A stretch of 33,941 nt of DNA from a bacterium (GTDB lineage Bacteria; SZUA-79; Acidulodesulfobacterales; Acidulodesulfobacteraceae). The stretch's first letter is position 1, and each line of letters begins with the position of its first letter. Shown piece after piece: positions 8,471-14,735 of this stretch. Made by a program: the position numbers and the translations under genes. The notes below the pieces were generated by a model. It was not told the origin of the DNA and did no database searches. It was given only the letters and a program-made list of their open reading frames with translations. The stretch spans positions 1-33,941 of the forward strand of contig JAJZJX010000020.1 of the NCBI GenBank assembly GCA_021850985.1. The letters run 5' to 3'.

Positions 8471-8499
8471 TTGACAAAATTTTTTAAAAAAAATATAGT
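8471..8499 (+). promoter_or_regulatory. Sigma-70 promoter of the first zinc-ribbon gene
   Basis: TTGACA (8471-8476), a 17-base spacer and TATAGT (8494-8499): a full consensus -35 with a near-consensus -10 at ideal spacing. The leader to the ATG at 8617 is about 110 bases. Confidence 0.7.
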
Positions 8500-8527
8500 T
8501 ATTATAAAAAAAAATATAGTTATTATA
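8486..8527. repeat. 21-bp perfect tandem duplication over the -10
   Basis: Bases 8486-8506 and 8507-8527 are identical: eight A, then TATAGTTATTATA. The unit includes the -10 hexamer, so a second copy of the -10 lies 21 bp further on without a matching -35. Confidence 0.9.
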
Positions 8528-8616
8528 AATTTTAGATTACGATATAAAATAAATATATTGTTAATAGTTTAATCTAATTTTTTAAATTCTTTAAGATACA
8601 ATTTAGGGTAGATACG

Positions 8617-9711
8617 ATGTTTTTTTGCAAAAATTGCGGTGCTAAGATAGAAAACGATAAAGCTAAATTTTGTCCTAAATGCGGACAAAAATTTGAACCT
8701 AAGCAAGCGCCGCCTAAACCTCAAACCATTAATCCAAGCCCTTTAAAAAACGCTAATGCTTCGCCTTCCACAATTCAAAATAACGAAAAAAACGCTGATA
8801 TTAGCAAAATTGATGCTATAGCCGGCAGTAAGTCCGAAAGCTCCATTAAAAAAGACGCGAAAGAAGATAACAGACTTGCAAATCAAACAGGCAAAAATTC
8901 ATCCCCAACTACAAACATACCTAAAATTCCTCGTCAAAACGAAGGTAAAAAAGTAAAAGGATTATTAATCTTATTGATTATTTTGGCTGTATTGCTGATA
9001 GGGGCGGCAGGTACTCTGTTTTATCTGTTTAAAACCGGCAAGCTTAAAGCAATAGAAGAAAAAGTAGAAAAAGCTCTTCACATTAAAAAAAATATATCTA
9101 AAAGCAATAATAAACATAAACATAAAAGCAAATCTTCAAGCAAAAATAAAAAAAAGAAAAATACAAAAAATAAATCAAATTCTTCCAATGCTAATACCTC
9201 TAATACATCTCAGGTAAAATCTTCTGCCGCTTCTACAGTTGCTGCTCCTGCGTATGTTTATACTAATAGTAATAATTCAAACCGGCATAACTATACAAGC
9301 GGATTTTCAGCTTTTAAAACTTATCTTAGTTCGGCTAATGCTAATATAACTAATGTTGCTCCACTCGGCAGTTCTGCTGAAGATGCTCCTGCGGTTATAA
9401 TTTCAAACGTTATGTCTCAAAACGTGAATACTGCTCCGGGAGATACAATAAATATCTCTTCAAAGTTTTATGCGGCTACACCGTCAAATCCGTCATCCCA
9501 GAGTGTAAAATTGACATACGAAGTTTACGGAAACGGTCTTACAGCGTATAATACTTCGTATGTCAACGTGAATAAACCTGGAATTTATTCAATTAATCTT
9601 GCCGTGAAAATTCCTTCTAATTTTCATATTGGAACTTATACTTATACTCTTACGGTAACTTCTCCGGCAACCATAGAAGAATCTCCGGCTGCTTATATTA
9701 AGGTGGAATAA
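8617..9711 (+). CDS. Zinc-ribbon membrane-anchored protein with Lys/Ser-rich linker and exported C-terminal domain
   Basis: 364 residues; function not known. A zinc ribbon sits at the very N-terminus (C4, C7, C19, C22: FFCKNCG and FCPKCGQKF). A polar linker is followed by one membrane segment at about 115-137 and a charged stretch. Residues 155-205 are dominated by K, S and N (KHKHKSKSSS, KNKKKK), then an A/S/N-rich part, and a C-terminal beta-rich domain (about 255-364, PGDTINISSKFYA to GTYTYTLTVTSP) that looks like an immunoglobulin-type fold. The simplest topology is a cytoplasmic ribbon with an exported C-terminus, though the lysine-rich segment after the membrane span conflicts somewhat with the positive-inside rule. 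It is the first of three adjacent zinc-ribbon proteins and has its own strong promoter. A weak AGGG precedes the ATG. Confidence 0.75.
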   Translation: MFFCKNCGAKIENDKAKFCPKCGQKFEPKQAPPKPQTINPSPLKNANASPSTIQNNEKNADISKIDAIAGSKSESSIKKDAKEDNRLANQTGKNSSPTTNIPKIPRQNEGKKVKGLLILLIILAVLLIGAAGTLFYLFKTGKLKAIEEKVEKALHIKKNISKSNNKHKHKSKSSSKNKKKKNTKNKSNSSNANTSNTSQVKSSAASTVAAPAYVYTNSNNSNRHNYTSGFSAFKTYLSSANANITNVAPLGSSAEDAPAVIISNVMSQNVNTAPGDTINISSKFYAATPSNPSSQSVKLTYEVYGNGLTAYNTSYVNVNKPGIYSINLAVKIPSNFHIGTYTYTLTVTSPATIEESPAAYIKVE

Positions 9712-9796
9712 ATATTTATGTTTAATTTGATAAATTAATTTTTTAACTTTATATTTAATAACTATAACTATAAATATTAATTCTTTAGGAGGAGTT

Positions 9797-10978
9797 ATGG
9801 AAACAACAGGGAAAGAGTCTTTCTTTAAATTCGAGATTTTAATAAAATCTTTCGAAGCCTTTCAACGACTTAAAGCAATAATTCTTTTGCTTGTCACATT
9901 GATAGTTACAGGAGCCGTGGTTTATGGTTTCTTAACGCTATCAAAACATTTTGCTATTCGCGGATCTTTTGGAGCAGCCGGATTTATAGTCTTTGTAGGC
10001 TTAATAATAGGCAGTATCATTTTTCTTATAGGATATACTGCAGCAGGAAAGATTTTAATGGAATACGCCAAAAATAGAGCTTCAATTCCAGTAATAGATT
10101 CAATTATATTTTCCTTATTTTCTTTTTACCGTTTTATAACTGCAGGAATTATCCTTGCTATTATTCCGATTATAGTTGCAATTATCTCGCTTGTATATTT
10201 TTTTATAGCTAAAATACCTGATCTCGGCAAACTTTTAGCTTTCATAGGCATACCGGCTTTTACTATCATATTTTCGCTTATGTTTTTTGCTATTCTAATG
10301 ATAAGTTTTATGATAGCCCCTATGATATTTGAAGGCAACAATATTAAAGAAATAATAGTTAAGGCTTTTAAGATATATAAAAAACATGCAACCCTTATTT
10401 TTGGATATTTTATATTTATTTATGTAGTTCTTTTCATAGTAGGCGCTTTATTTACAGTTTTATCTTTAGTTTCATTAAGTCTTACATCTTCTGTTTTAAT
10501 GGCTACTAAACCTACTTATTTATTTAACGATATGTTTGGCGGATATGGATATGGAAGTCCTTTCATGGGAATGATGGGAGGAGGCCCAATTTCTTATTTG
10601 GCGATGTTCGGAGCTTTTATAGGGTTTGGTATAAGCATAATATATATGTTAATAACTTCCCTTCTTTCGGCATATATGATGCTTGGACAAAGCTATATTT
10701 ATTTAGACGTAACTTCCGATATGAACTTCGACGACGTTGAAGCGCAATTTAAAGAAGTTACTTCGAAAGTTAAATCAAATATCGACAAATATAAAGAAAA
10801 AGCTTCAAGTATGAGTGTCAATAATAATCTAAATTCAGGCGAAAATCCTTCAAAACAAACGCCTAACCAACCAGAGGATAATAAAACGGAAGACTCCGTA
10901 AAATTTTGTCCAAACTGCGGAACAAGGAACCCTGCCGACGCAAAGTTCTGCGAAAACTGCGGCAATAAGTTGGAATAA
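9797..10978 (+). CDS. Polytopic membrane protein with C-terminal zinc ribbon
   Basis: 393 residues, with a strong AGGAGG (9787-9792) four bases before the ATG. About six hydrophobic regions are visible: 27-49, 58-82, 115-137, 146-175, 200-232 and 265-300. A glycine/methionine-rich loop (about 247-264, FGGYGYG, MGMMGGG) lies before the last. After a charged tail (SDMNFDDVEAQFKEV, about 307-321) and a polar linker, the protein ends in a zinc ribbon with C371, C374, C385 and C388 (FCPNCGTRNPADAKFCENCG). The membrane part recalls DUF-type polytopic proteins but I do not recognise the family. The ribbon is near the end, whereas in the preceding gene it is at the start. It is 85 bp downstream of that gene, so co-transcription is likely. 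A terminator-like hairpin follows it. Confidence 0.8.
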   Translation: METTGKESFFKFEILIKSFEAFQRLKAIILLLVTLIVTGAVVYGFLTLSKHFAIRGSFGAAGFIVFVGLIIGSIIFLIGYTAAGKILMEYAKNRASIPVIDSIIFSLFSFYRFITAGIILAIIPIIVAIISLVYFFIAKIPDLGKLLAFIGIPAFTIIFSLMFFAILMISFMIAPMIFEGNNIKEIIVKAFKIYKKHATLIFGYFIFIYVVLFIVGALFTVLSLVSLSLTSSVLMATKPTYLFNDMFGGYGYGSPFMGMMGGGPISYLAMFGAFIGFGISIIYMLITSLLSAYMMLGQSYIYLDVTSDMNFDDVEAQFKEVTSKVKSNIDKYKEKASSMSVNNNLNSGENPSKQTPNQPEDNKTEDSVKFCPNCGTRNPADAKFCENCGNKLE

Positions 10979-10990
10979 TATAATATATGT

Positions 10991-11010
10991 ATAGGTAGTT
11001 TACCTATTTT
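10991..11010 (+). terminator. Terminator-like hairpin after the polytopic zinc-ribbon gene
   Basis: A perfect 7-bp stem ATAGGTA/TACCTAT (10991-10997 with 11001-11007), a three-base loop, then TTT. It is short and AT-rich with a short U tract, so termination may be partial. Confidence 0.5.
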
Positions 11011-11145
11011 AAATATTTATATAAATAAGAATTTATATTGCAGTAAATGATTGTAGGAGTGTGTTTACATTAATTTATGGGAAATATTTTAACAGCGGGT
11101 AATAAAATTTATTTTTTTTATTGCGGTAAAATTACGTTAAATTTT

Positions 11146-11175
11146 TTGATCGAAACCTAACTATATTCTTATAGT
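11146..11175 (+). promoter_or_regulatory. Candidate promoter of the third zinc-ribbon gene
   Basis: TTGATC (11146-11151), an 18-base spacer and TATAGT (11170-11175), ending 62 bases before the ATG at 11238. Together with the hairpin at 10991 it suggests that this gene is transcribed separately from the two before it. The rest of the 10979-11237 gap is AT-rich with nothing else recognised. Confidence 0.45.
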
Positions 11176-11237
11176 AAATTCTTTAAATAAAAGTATTTAT
11201 TTTATAAAAAAAATAAAAAATTAATAGGAGTACAATA

Positions 11238-12002
11238 ATGAATTCATTTCAGAATTTATATAGTTTATGGGGTTTTATAATAGGTTTTATTGTTGTAGCA
11301 GCATTTTTAAAAGGAAGAAAAACAAATTCTACGTCTTTAGTATTAACAAAATTTTATGTAAACGAAAATGATCCTAATAAAGTATTTGTTTCAATATCAG
11401 GCAGAGGCGAGGGAGTAATCGCTTGGTTATTGACCGTATTAAAAATATACGGTGAAACTACTTTTGAGTTAAATGACGAATGTATAGCTATGAATTATTT
11501 AAGTATGCAGGGCAATATTAATCATATAATTCCTCTAACATGCGTTTCAAGTAGTTATTGCGGATATTCTCAATCTATTATGGCCTTTATTGTCGGTATT
11601 TTTTTTTCAATAATCGGGTTTTTTATGTTAATAATAAGTTCAATTAGGGTTGAAGGATTCTCTTTATTCATAATAGGAATTATTTTGATAATATCTTTTT
11701 TCTTTTCTAAAAGATTATTTATAACCGTTGAAACAAAAGGCGGAATGACTCCTGGCATAAAATTTAAACGCAGTATAATAGGAAATGTTCCCGTAGATTT
11801 TAATAAAGCAAAAAGTGTTGTTGCAATTATAAAAAATAAAACAATTCAAAAGACATCATTTTCAATTATAAAAAGCAGTGGCAGTGAGGGAATAAGTCAT
11901 ATTCAATCATTTAATAATGTAGAAAAAATTTGTTCAAACTGTGGTTTTAAAAATGCTCCTGAGGCAAAATTCTGCGAAAAATGCGGGCAAAAATTAAATT
12001 GA
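11238..12002 (+). CDS. Membrane protein with C-terminal zinc ribbon, possibly PH-like
   Basis: 254 residues; TAGGAG lies before the ATG. There is one N-terminal hydrophobic segment (about 8-24), a soluble beta-rich part (about 34-112, including KVFVSISGRGEG and TTFELNDECIAM), a hairpin of two membrane segments (about 113-135 and 139-157), a second soluble part beginning RLFITVETKGG, and a terminal zinc ribbon with C232, C235, C246 and C249 (CSNCGFKNAPEAKFCEKCG). The arrangement, short membrane hairpin flanked by beta-rich soluble parts, is reminiscent of bacterial PH-domain membrane proteins, but this is only a resemblance. The ribbon is very similar to that of the preceding gene (FCE(N/K)CG(N/Q)KL), suggesting a shared module rather than whole-gene duplication, since the membrane parts differ. 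Confidence 0.77.
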   Translation: MNSFQNLYSLWGFIIGFIVVAAFLKGRKTNSTSLVLTKFYVNENDPNKVFVSISGRGEGVIAWLLTVLKIYGETTFELNDECIAMNYLSMQGNINHIIPLTCVSSSYCGYSQSIMAFIVGIFFSIIGFFMLIISSIRVEGFSLFIIGIILIISFFFSKRLFITVETKGGMTPGIKFKRSIIGNVPVDFNKAKSVVAIIKNKTIQKTSFSIIKSSGSEGISHIQSFNNVEKICSNCGFKNAPEAKFCEKCGQKLN

Positions 12003-12219
12003 TTTTTGTTAAATGGATTTGCCGTTGCAAACTTTTGAAGGTAAATCTTGTGGTTTTGCAAAAATATCAATGATATTGAAAAAGCAATATTTTTAAATTA
12101 ATTAACCTCCTCTTCTTGCTAAAACAAAAGGACTCCGTGTTTTTTCCGACCTTGACAACTCACCCCATTCAAATAAAGAAATAAAAGTAAGGGAATAGAT
12201 ATCAGTATATGAATATTTC
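12003..12219. other. Non-coding gap between zinc-ribbon gene and toxin-antitoxin promoter
   Basis: No open frame of note. A small AT hairpin, AATATC-AAT-GATATT (12063-12077), lies within outer TTGC/GCAA arms and is followed by TATTTTT; it may be a weak terminator for the gene ending at 12002. The stretch at about 12125-12180 is slightly richer in GC, but I recognise nothing in it. Confidence 0.4.
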
Positions 12220-12256
12220 TTGAAATCGTAGCGTATTAGGTATATAATACATATAC
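12220..12256 (+). promoter_or_regulatory. Promoter and candidate operator of the toxin-antitoxin operon
   Basis: TTGAAA (12220-12225), a 17-base spacer and a perfect TATAAT (12243-12248). An inverted repeat GTATAT (12240-12245) / ATATAC (12251-12256), with ATATAC repeated at 12257-12262, overlaps the -10. Ribbon-helix-helix antitoxins usually repress their own operon at such sites, so autoregulation here is a reasonable inference. Confidence 0.6.
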
Positions 12257-12270
12257 ATATACATAAACTA

Positions 12271-12300
12271 GATTAGATTAGATTAGAATAGAATAGAATA
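12271..12300. repeat. Pentanucleotide repeat in the toxin gene leader
   Basis: Three copies of GATTA followed by three of GAATA, six units with no interruption, ending six bases before the toxin ATG. No Shine-Dalgarno sequence lies in or after it. Slippage would change the leader length by five bases. Confidence 0.9.
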
Positions 12301-12306
12301 TTAACA

Positions 12307-12612
12307 ATGAGACTGCCGGAAAAAATAGTAAACTGGAACAACGATAAAAATGAATGGCTGAAATCGGAAAGAAATATATCTTTTGAAGAATTAATAGTTG
12401 CGATAGCAGAACACGACAAGTTAATTGACATTATACAAAATAACGGAAAATATAGAGACCAGAAAGTTTTAGTCGTTGAAATAGAGAACTATATATATTT
12501 ATGTCCTTTTATTGAAAACGATAACGAAATATTTTTAAAAACTATTTACCCAAGCAGAAAGCTCACTAAAATATATTTAAATGAAGAGGATTTTAAAAAT
12601 GGAAAAGATTAA
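12307..12612 (+). CDS. BrnT-like toxin of a type II toxin-antitoxin system
   Basis: 101 residues. The N-terminal pattern VNWNNDKNEWLKSERNISFEE and the C-terminal IENYIYLCPFIE and EIFLKTIYPSRKLTK match the BrnT-like toxin family encoded before COG5304-type antitoxins. BrnT proteins are RelE-fold ribonucleases that act in the cytoplasm and are neutralised by direct binding of the antitoxin. The ATG at 12307 has no obvious ribosome binding site, and a pentanucleotide repeat fills the leader. The stop overlaps the antitoxin start by 14 bases, so translation is probably coupled. The toxin comes first, as in brnTA. Ribonuclease activity is inferred from the family and not seen in a motif. Confidence 0.72.
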   Translation: MRLPEKIVNWNNDKNEWLKSERNISFEELIVAIAEHDKLIDIIQNNGKYRDQKVLVVEIENYIYLCPFIENDNEIFLKTIYPSRKLTKIYLNEEDFKNGKD

Positions 12613-12874
12613 ATATAATGATACCGAAACTGAACTCGATTTGTTCAGAGAACTGGAAAAAGGTGATTTTAAATCCGTTTCCGGCGTAAAAAAAGAAAAA
12701 GACAGGATTAAAAAAATTATGAAGGGTAATTTTTATTCCGAAAAGAAAATAATTAATATAAGGCTTTTAAATAGAGACGTAGAAAAGATAAAGGCACTTG
12801 CGATTAAAGAGGGAATCCCTTATCAGGTCTTGATAAGATCGGTTATTCACAAATATGTTGAAAATAATATATAA
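12599..12874 (+). CDS. Ribbon-helix-helix (CopG/COG5304-type) antitoxin
   Basis: 91 residues from the ATG at 12599. An in-frame ATG at 12581 is possible, but AGAGGA at 12585-12590 is well placed for 12599 and would be coding for the longer form. The C-terminal half INIRLLNRDVEKIKALAIKEG followed by IPYQVLIRSVIHKYV is the ribbon-helix-helix DNA-binding domain: one beta strand (IINIRL) and two helices. The charged N-terminal half (GDFKSVSGVKKEKDRIKK) probably binds the toxin. This order, with DNA binding at the C-terminus, is typical of BrnA-like and COG5304 antitoxins. It would neutralise the upstream toxin and repress the operon promoter. The gene lies in a small accessory stretch between two housekeeping blocks. 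Confidence 0.8.
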   Translation: MEKIKYNDTETELDLFRELEKGDFKSVSGVKKEKDRIKKIMKGNFYSEKKIINIRLLNRDVEKIKALAIKEGIPYQVLIRSVIHKYVENNI

Positions 12875-13323
12875 ATTAAAGGGGCCAATTAAAGGGGGAC
12901 GGATTTATTTATTTGCTAACTGCCGACTGGGTTTGCTGATTTATCAAAGGAATGAGAAAGAATAAATAATTAAAGTCAAAAGTTTTTTTAAAAAAATGAG
13001 ACCGTTTAAAATTTCGTGTCAGTCTGGTATATAATGAACCCATAAAACAAGACAGGTTTTTTAAAATCTAACTTCCATAATTGAAAAAATCTGTTAAAAT
13101 TTAATTGTTATTAAGTTTATTGAAAAAGCAATTAATTTTGGCAGTATTACCGGTGTTTTTATTTGTATAGTTTTTATGAATAGAATTATTTTTATGCATA
13201 TTATCTTGCGGTATTGTTAGACTTATCTTTTATAAGCATTATAGCATTATTAAATTCTTTAATAAAGTTTGAAAGTTTATAGGAGATTTATTTATTCTAA
13301 AATAAATTAAACTCAAATCTTAA
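12875..13323. other. Non-coding stretch with repeat and possible IS remnants
   Basis: There is no gene here. From 12891 to 12916 lies a copy of the dispersed half-element (AAAGGGGGACGGATTTATTT, then ATTTGC). From about 12998, GAGACCGTTTAAAATTTCGT is followed by a TATAAT (13030-13035) and an ACCCATAAAACAAGA stretch, which together recall the left end and promoter of IS256/Mutator-type elements; no transposase follows. The remainder (13060-13323) is AT-rich without recognisable content. Confidence 0.45.
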
Positions 13324-14478
13324 TCAATAGCTATTTTCTAATAATTTTAAAATCCCTTTCTCGTCTATTTCCTTAGGATTATTTGTTATGGCAAAACCCA
13401 TGGTAGTAAAAGCCTCTTTTGCAATTTTTTGAAGTTTGTCTTTTTCCACGCCAAGGTCTTTAAGTTTTACGTTAAGATTTAAAGCGGTCAGTATCTCTTT
13501 TGTTTTTTCTACCAAAGACATTGCATATTCATCGTCGCTTTTACCCGCTCTTTTGATTCCGAAATGGTGAGCAATAAGCATATAATCCCTTTTACATACT
13601 TCAAGATTGTATTTCATCGATTCTAATGCCAGAACGGCAAGCCCTGCTCCGTGCGCAATGTTGGGATAATTTCCCGATACCGGATGTTCCATTGCATGCA
13701 TTATGCCGACGCCGGAAATATCGATTGCAAGTCCCGCAAGAGCAGAAGCAAGCGCCATATTGCCTCTTGCCTCCATATTGTTTGGTTCGCTATATGCTTT
13801 AATCAAATTATCTTTCAAAAGATAAAACGACTGCATACAGTATGCGGTTGAGAACTCGTTTTTTGCTTTTCCGGTAAATGCTTCAAAAATGTGCACAAAA
13901 ACGTCAAAACCCGTAGCAGCGGTAACATAAGGAGGCATTGACGAGGTAATTTCAGGATCTATTATAGCCTCTTTCGGATACATGCATTCATAACCGAAGC
14001 CAGGTTTTTCGCCTGTCGCAGGATTAGTCATAACCGAATATCTGTTTACCTCGCTTCCTGTTCCCGAAGTTGAAACTATAGTAATAACCGGAATAGCATC
14101 GTTAGCCGCAGTTTTTAAGTATTCCCATACGGGAATATCTCCCTTAGCCGCGACCGCTATTGCCTTTGAAGAATCAAGCGGACTTCCGCCGCCTAAACCT
14201 ATTATAAGACCAACATTTTTTTGCTTTGCTATTTTTGCGGCTTCGTCGATTTCCGCAATAGTAGGATTAGGAGTTATACCGTCGTAAACAGTTGCCGTTA
14301 TACCCGACTCTTTTAAAATTTTTACGAGTTTATCTAATGTTCCGGTTTTTTGCATCGAGTTTTTTCCGGTGACTATTAATACGTTATCGGAATATTTCTT
14401 GGCAATGTTCCCCGCTTCAGAAATTATACCTGCGCCAAAATGTATTTTTACCGGATTGTAAATAGTGAAATATTTCAT
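13324..14478 (-). CDS. Iron-containing alcohol dehydrogenase (group III)
   Basis: 384 residues. The frame is open further upstream, but MKYFTIYNP is the conserved start, and its ATG at 14478 has GAGGG 7 bases upstream. The Rossmann part carries GGGSPLDSSKA (96-106), the NAD(P) phosphate loop. The metal-binding domain has D192 and H196 (GFDVFVHIFEA), H261 in MHAMEHP and H276 in NIAHGAG, matching the four Fe ligands of this family. Such enzymes interconvert alcohols and aldehydes or ketones with NAD(P)H; the closest types are the BdhA/YqhD-like and butanol dehydrogenase groups. The substrate cannot be read from the sequence. It is divergent from pstS and has its own promoter with a striking inverted repeat, so it is probably regulated separately from phosphate. 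Confidence 0.87.
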   Translation of the reverse strand: MKYFTIYNPVKIHFGAGIISEAGNIAKKYSDNVLIVTGKNSMQKTGTLDKLVKILKESGITATVYDGITPNPTIAEIDEAAKIAKQKNVGLIIGLGGGSPLDSSKAIAVAAKGDIPVWEYLKTAANDAIPVITIVSTSGTGSEVNRYSVMTNPATGEKPGFGYECMYPKEAIIDPEITSSMPPYVTAATGFDVFVHIFEAFTGKAKNEFSTAYCMQSFYLLKDNLIKAYSEPNNMEARGNMALASALAGLAIDISGVGIMHAMEHPVSGNYPNIAHGAGLAVLALESMKYNLEVCKRDYMLIAHHFGIKRAGKSDDEYAMSLVEKTKEILTALNLNVKLKDLGVEKDKLQKIAKEAFTTMGFAITNNPKEIDEKGILKLLENSY

Positions 14479-14494
14479 AATTTTCCCTCTTTTT

Positions 14495-14543
14495 ATATAA
14501 TGATTAATATTAATGTTGCAAAAATAAATCTTAATCATTATAT
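14495..14543 (-). promoter_or_regulatory. Promoter and operator-like inverted repeat of the alcohol dehydrogenase
   Basis: On the minus strand an extended -10, TGATATAAT (TATAAT at 14542-14537), has TTAAAA 17 bases before it. A perfect 13-bp inverted repeat, ATATAATGATTAA (14495-14507) with TTAATCATTATAT (14531-14543), overlaps the -10 and extends to 17 bases before the start codon. A second pair, ATGTTGCA (14513-14520) and TGCAACAT (14583-14590), is nested with it. Either is a plausible repressor site, or the 13-bp pair could form a leader hairpin. Confidence 0.6.
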
Positions 14544-14614
14544 CACACACTATAAGGGATTTTAAAATTTTTATATTTATAGTGCAACATAAAAAAATAG
14601 CGGCTAAAAAAGAA

Positions 14615-14670
14615 TTGTTACAAAAATTTAACATAATTGTAATAAAATTGTAATAAAAATCTGTTATGAT
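14615..14670 (+). promoter_or_regulatory. Tandem Pho-box-like sites and -10 of the pst operon
   Basis: The 18-mer TTGTAATAAAATTGTAAT (14637-14654) agrees with the E. coli Pho box consensus (CTGTCATA-A-CTGTCA) at about 14 of 18 positions: two 7-bp direct repeats, TGTAATA, spaced 11 bp apart. A second, weaker copy begins exactly 22 bp upstream (14615, TTGTTACAAAAATTTAAC). A -10, TATGAT (14665-14670), starts 10 bases after the main box, the classical spacing for PhoB replacing the -35. PhoB itself is not in the window. Confidence 0.68.
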
Positions 14671-14735
14671 AATTAAAGCAATAAATTGTGCGATAAGACA
14701 AATCAAAATTTTAAATTTAATTATGGAGGAGATGT

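Noticed and set aside
8617-12002. The zinc-ribbon trio as tandem gene duplicates
   Set aside because: Only the ribbon module is shared. Length, membrane topology and ribbon position differ in each, so whole-gene duplication is not supported.
12251-12300. Short tandem repeats considered as a CRISPR or iteron origin
   Set aside because: Units are 5-6 bp without spacers, and no cas or replication gene is near.
8617-12874. A phage-defence island built from the zinc-ribbon genes and the toxin-antitoxin pair
   Set aside because: No nuclease, helicase, methylase or other defence domain is visible. The toxin-antitoxin pair has its own promoter and there is no evidence linking it to the zinc-ribbon genes.
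13324-14706. A longer reading of the alcohol dehydrogenase starting at 14706
   Set aside because: The extra 76 residues are encoded by the promoter and inverted-repeat region, are low in complexity and have no family match. GAGGG precedes the ATG at 14478.
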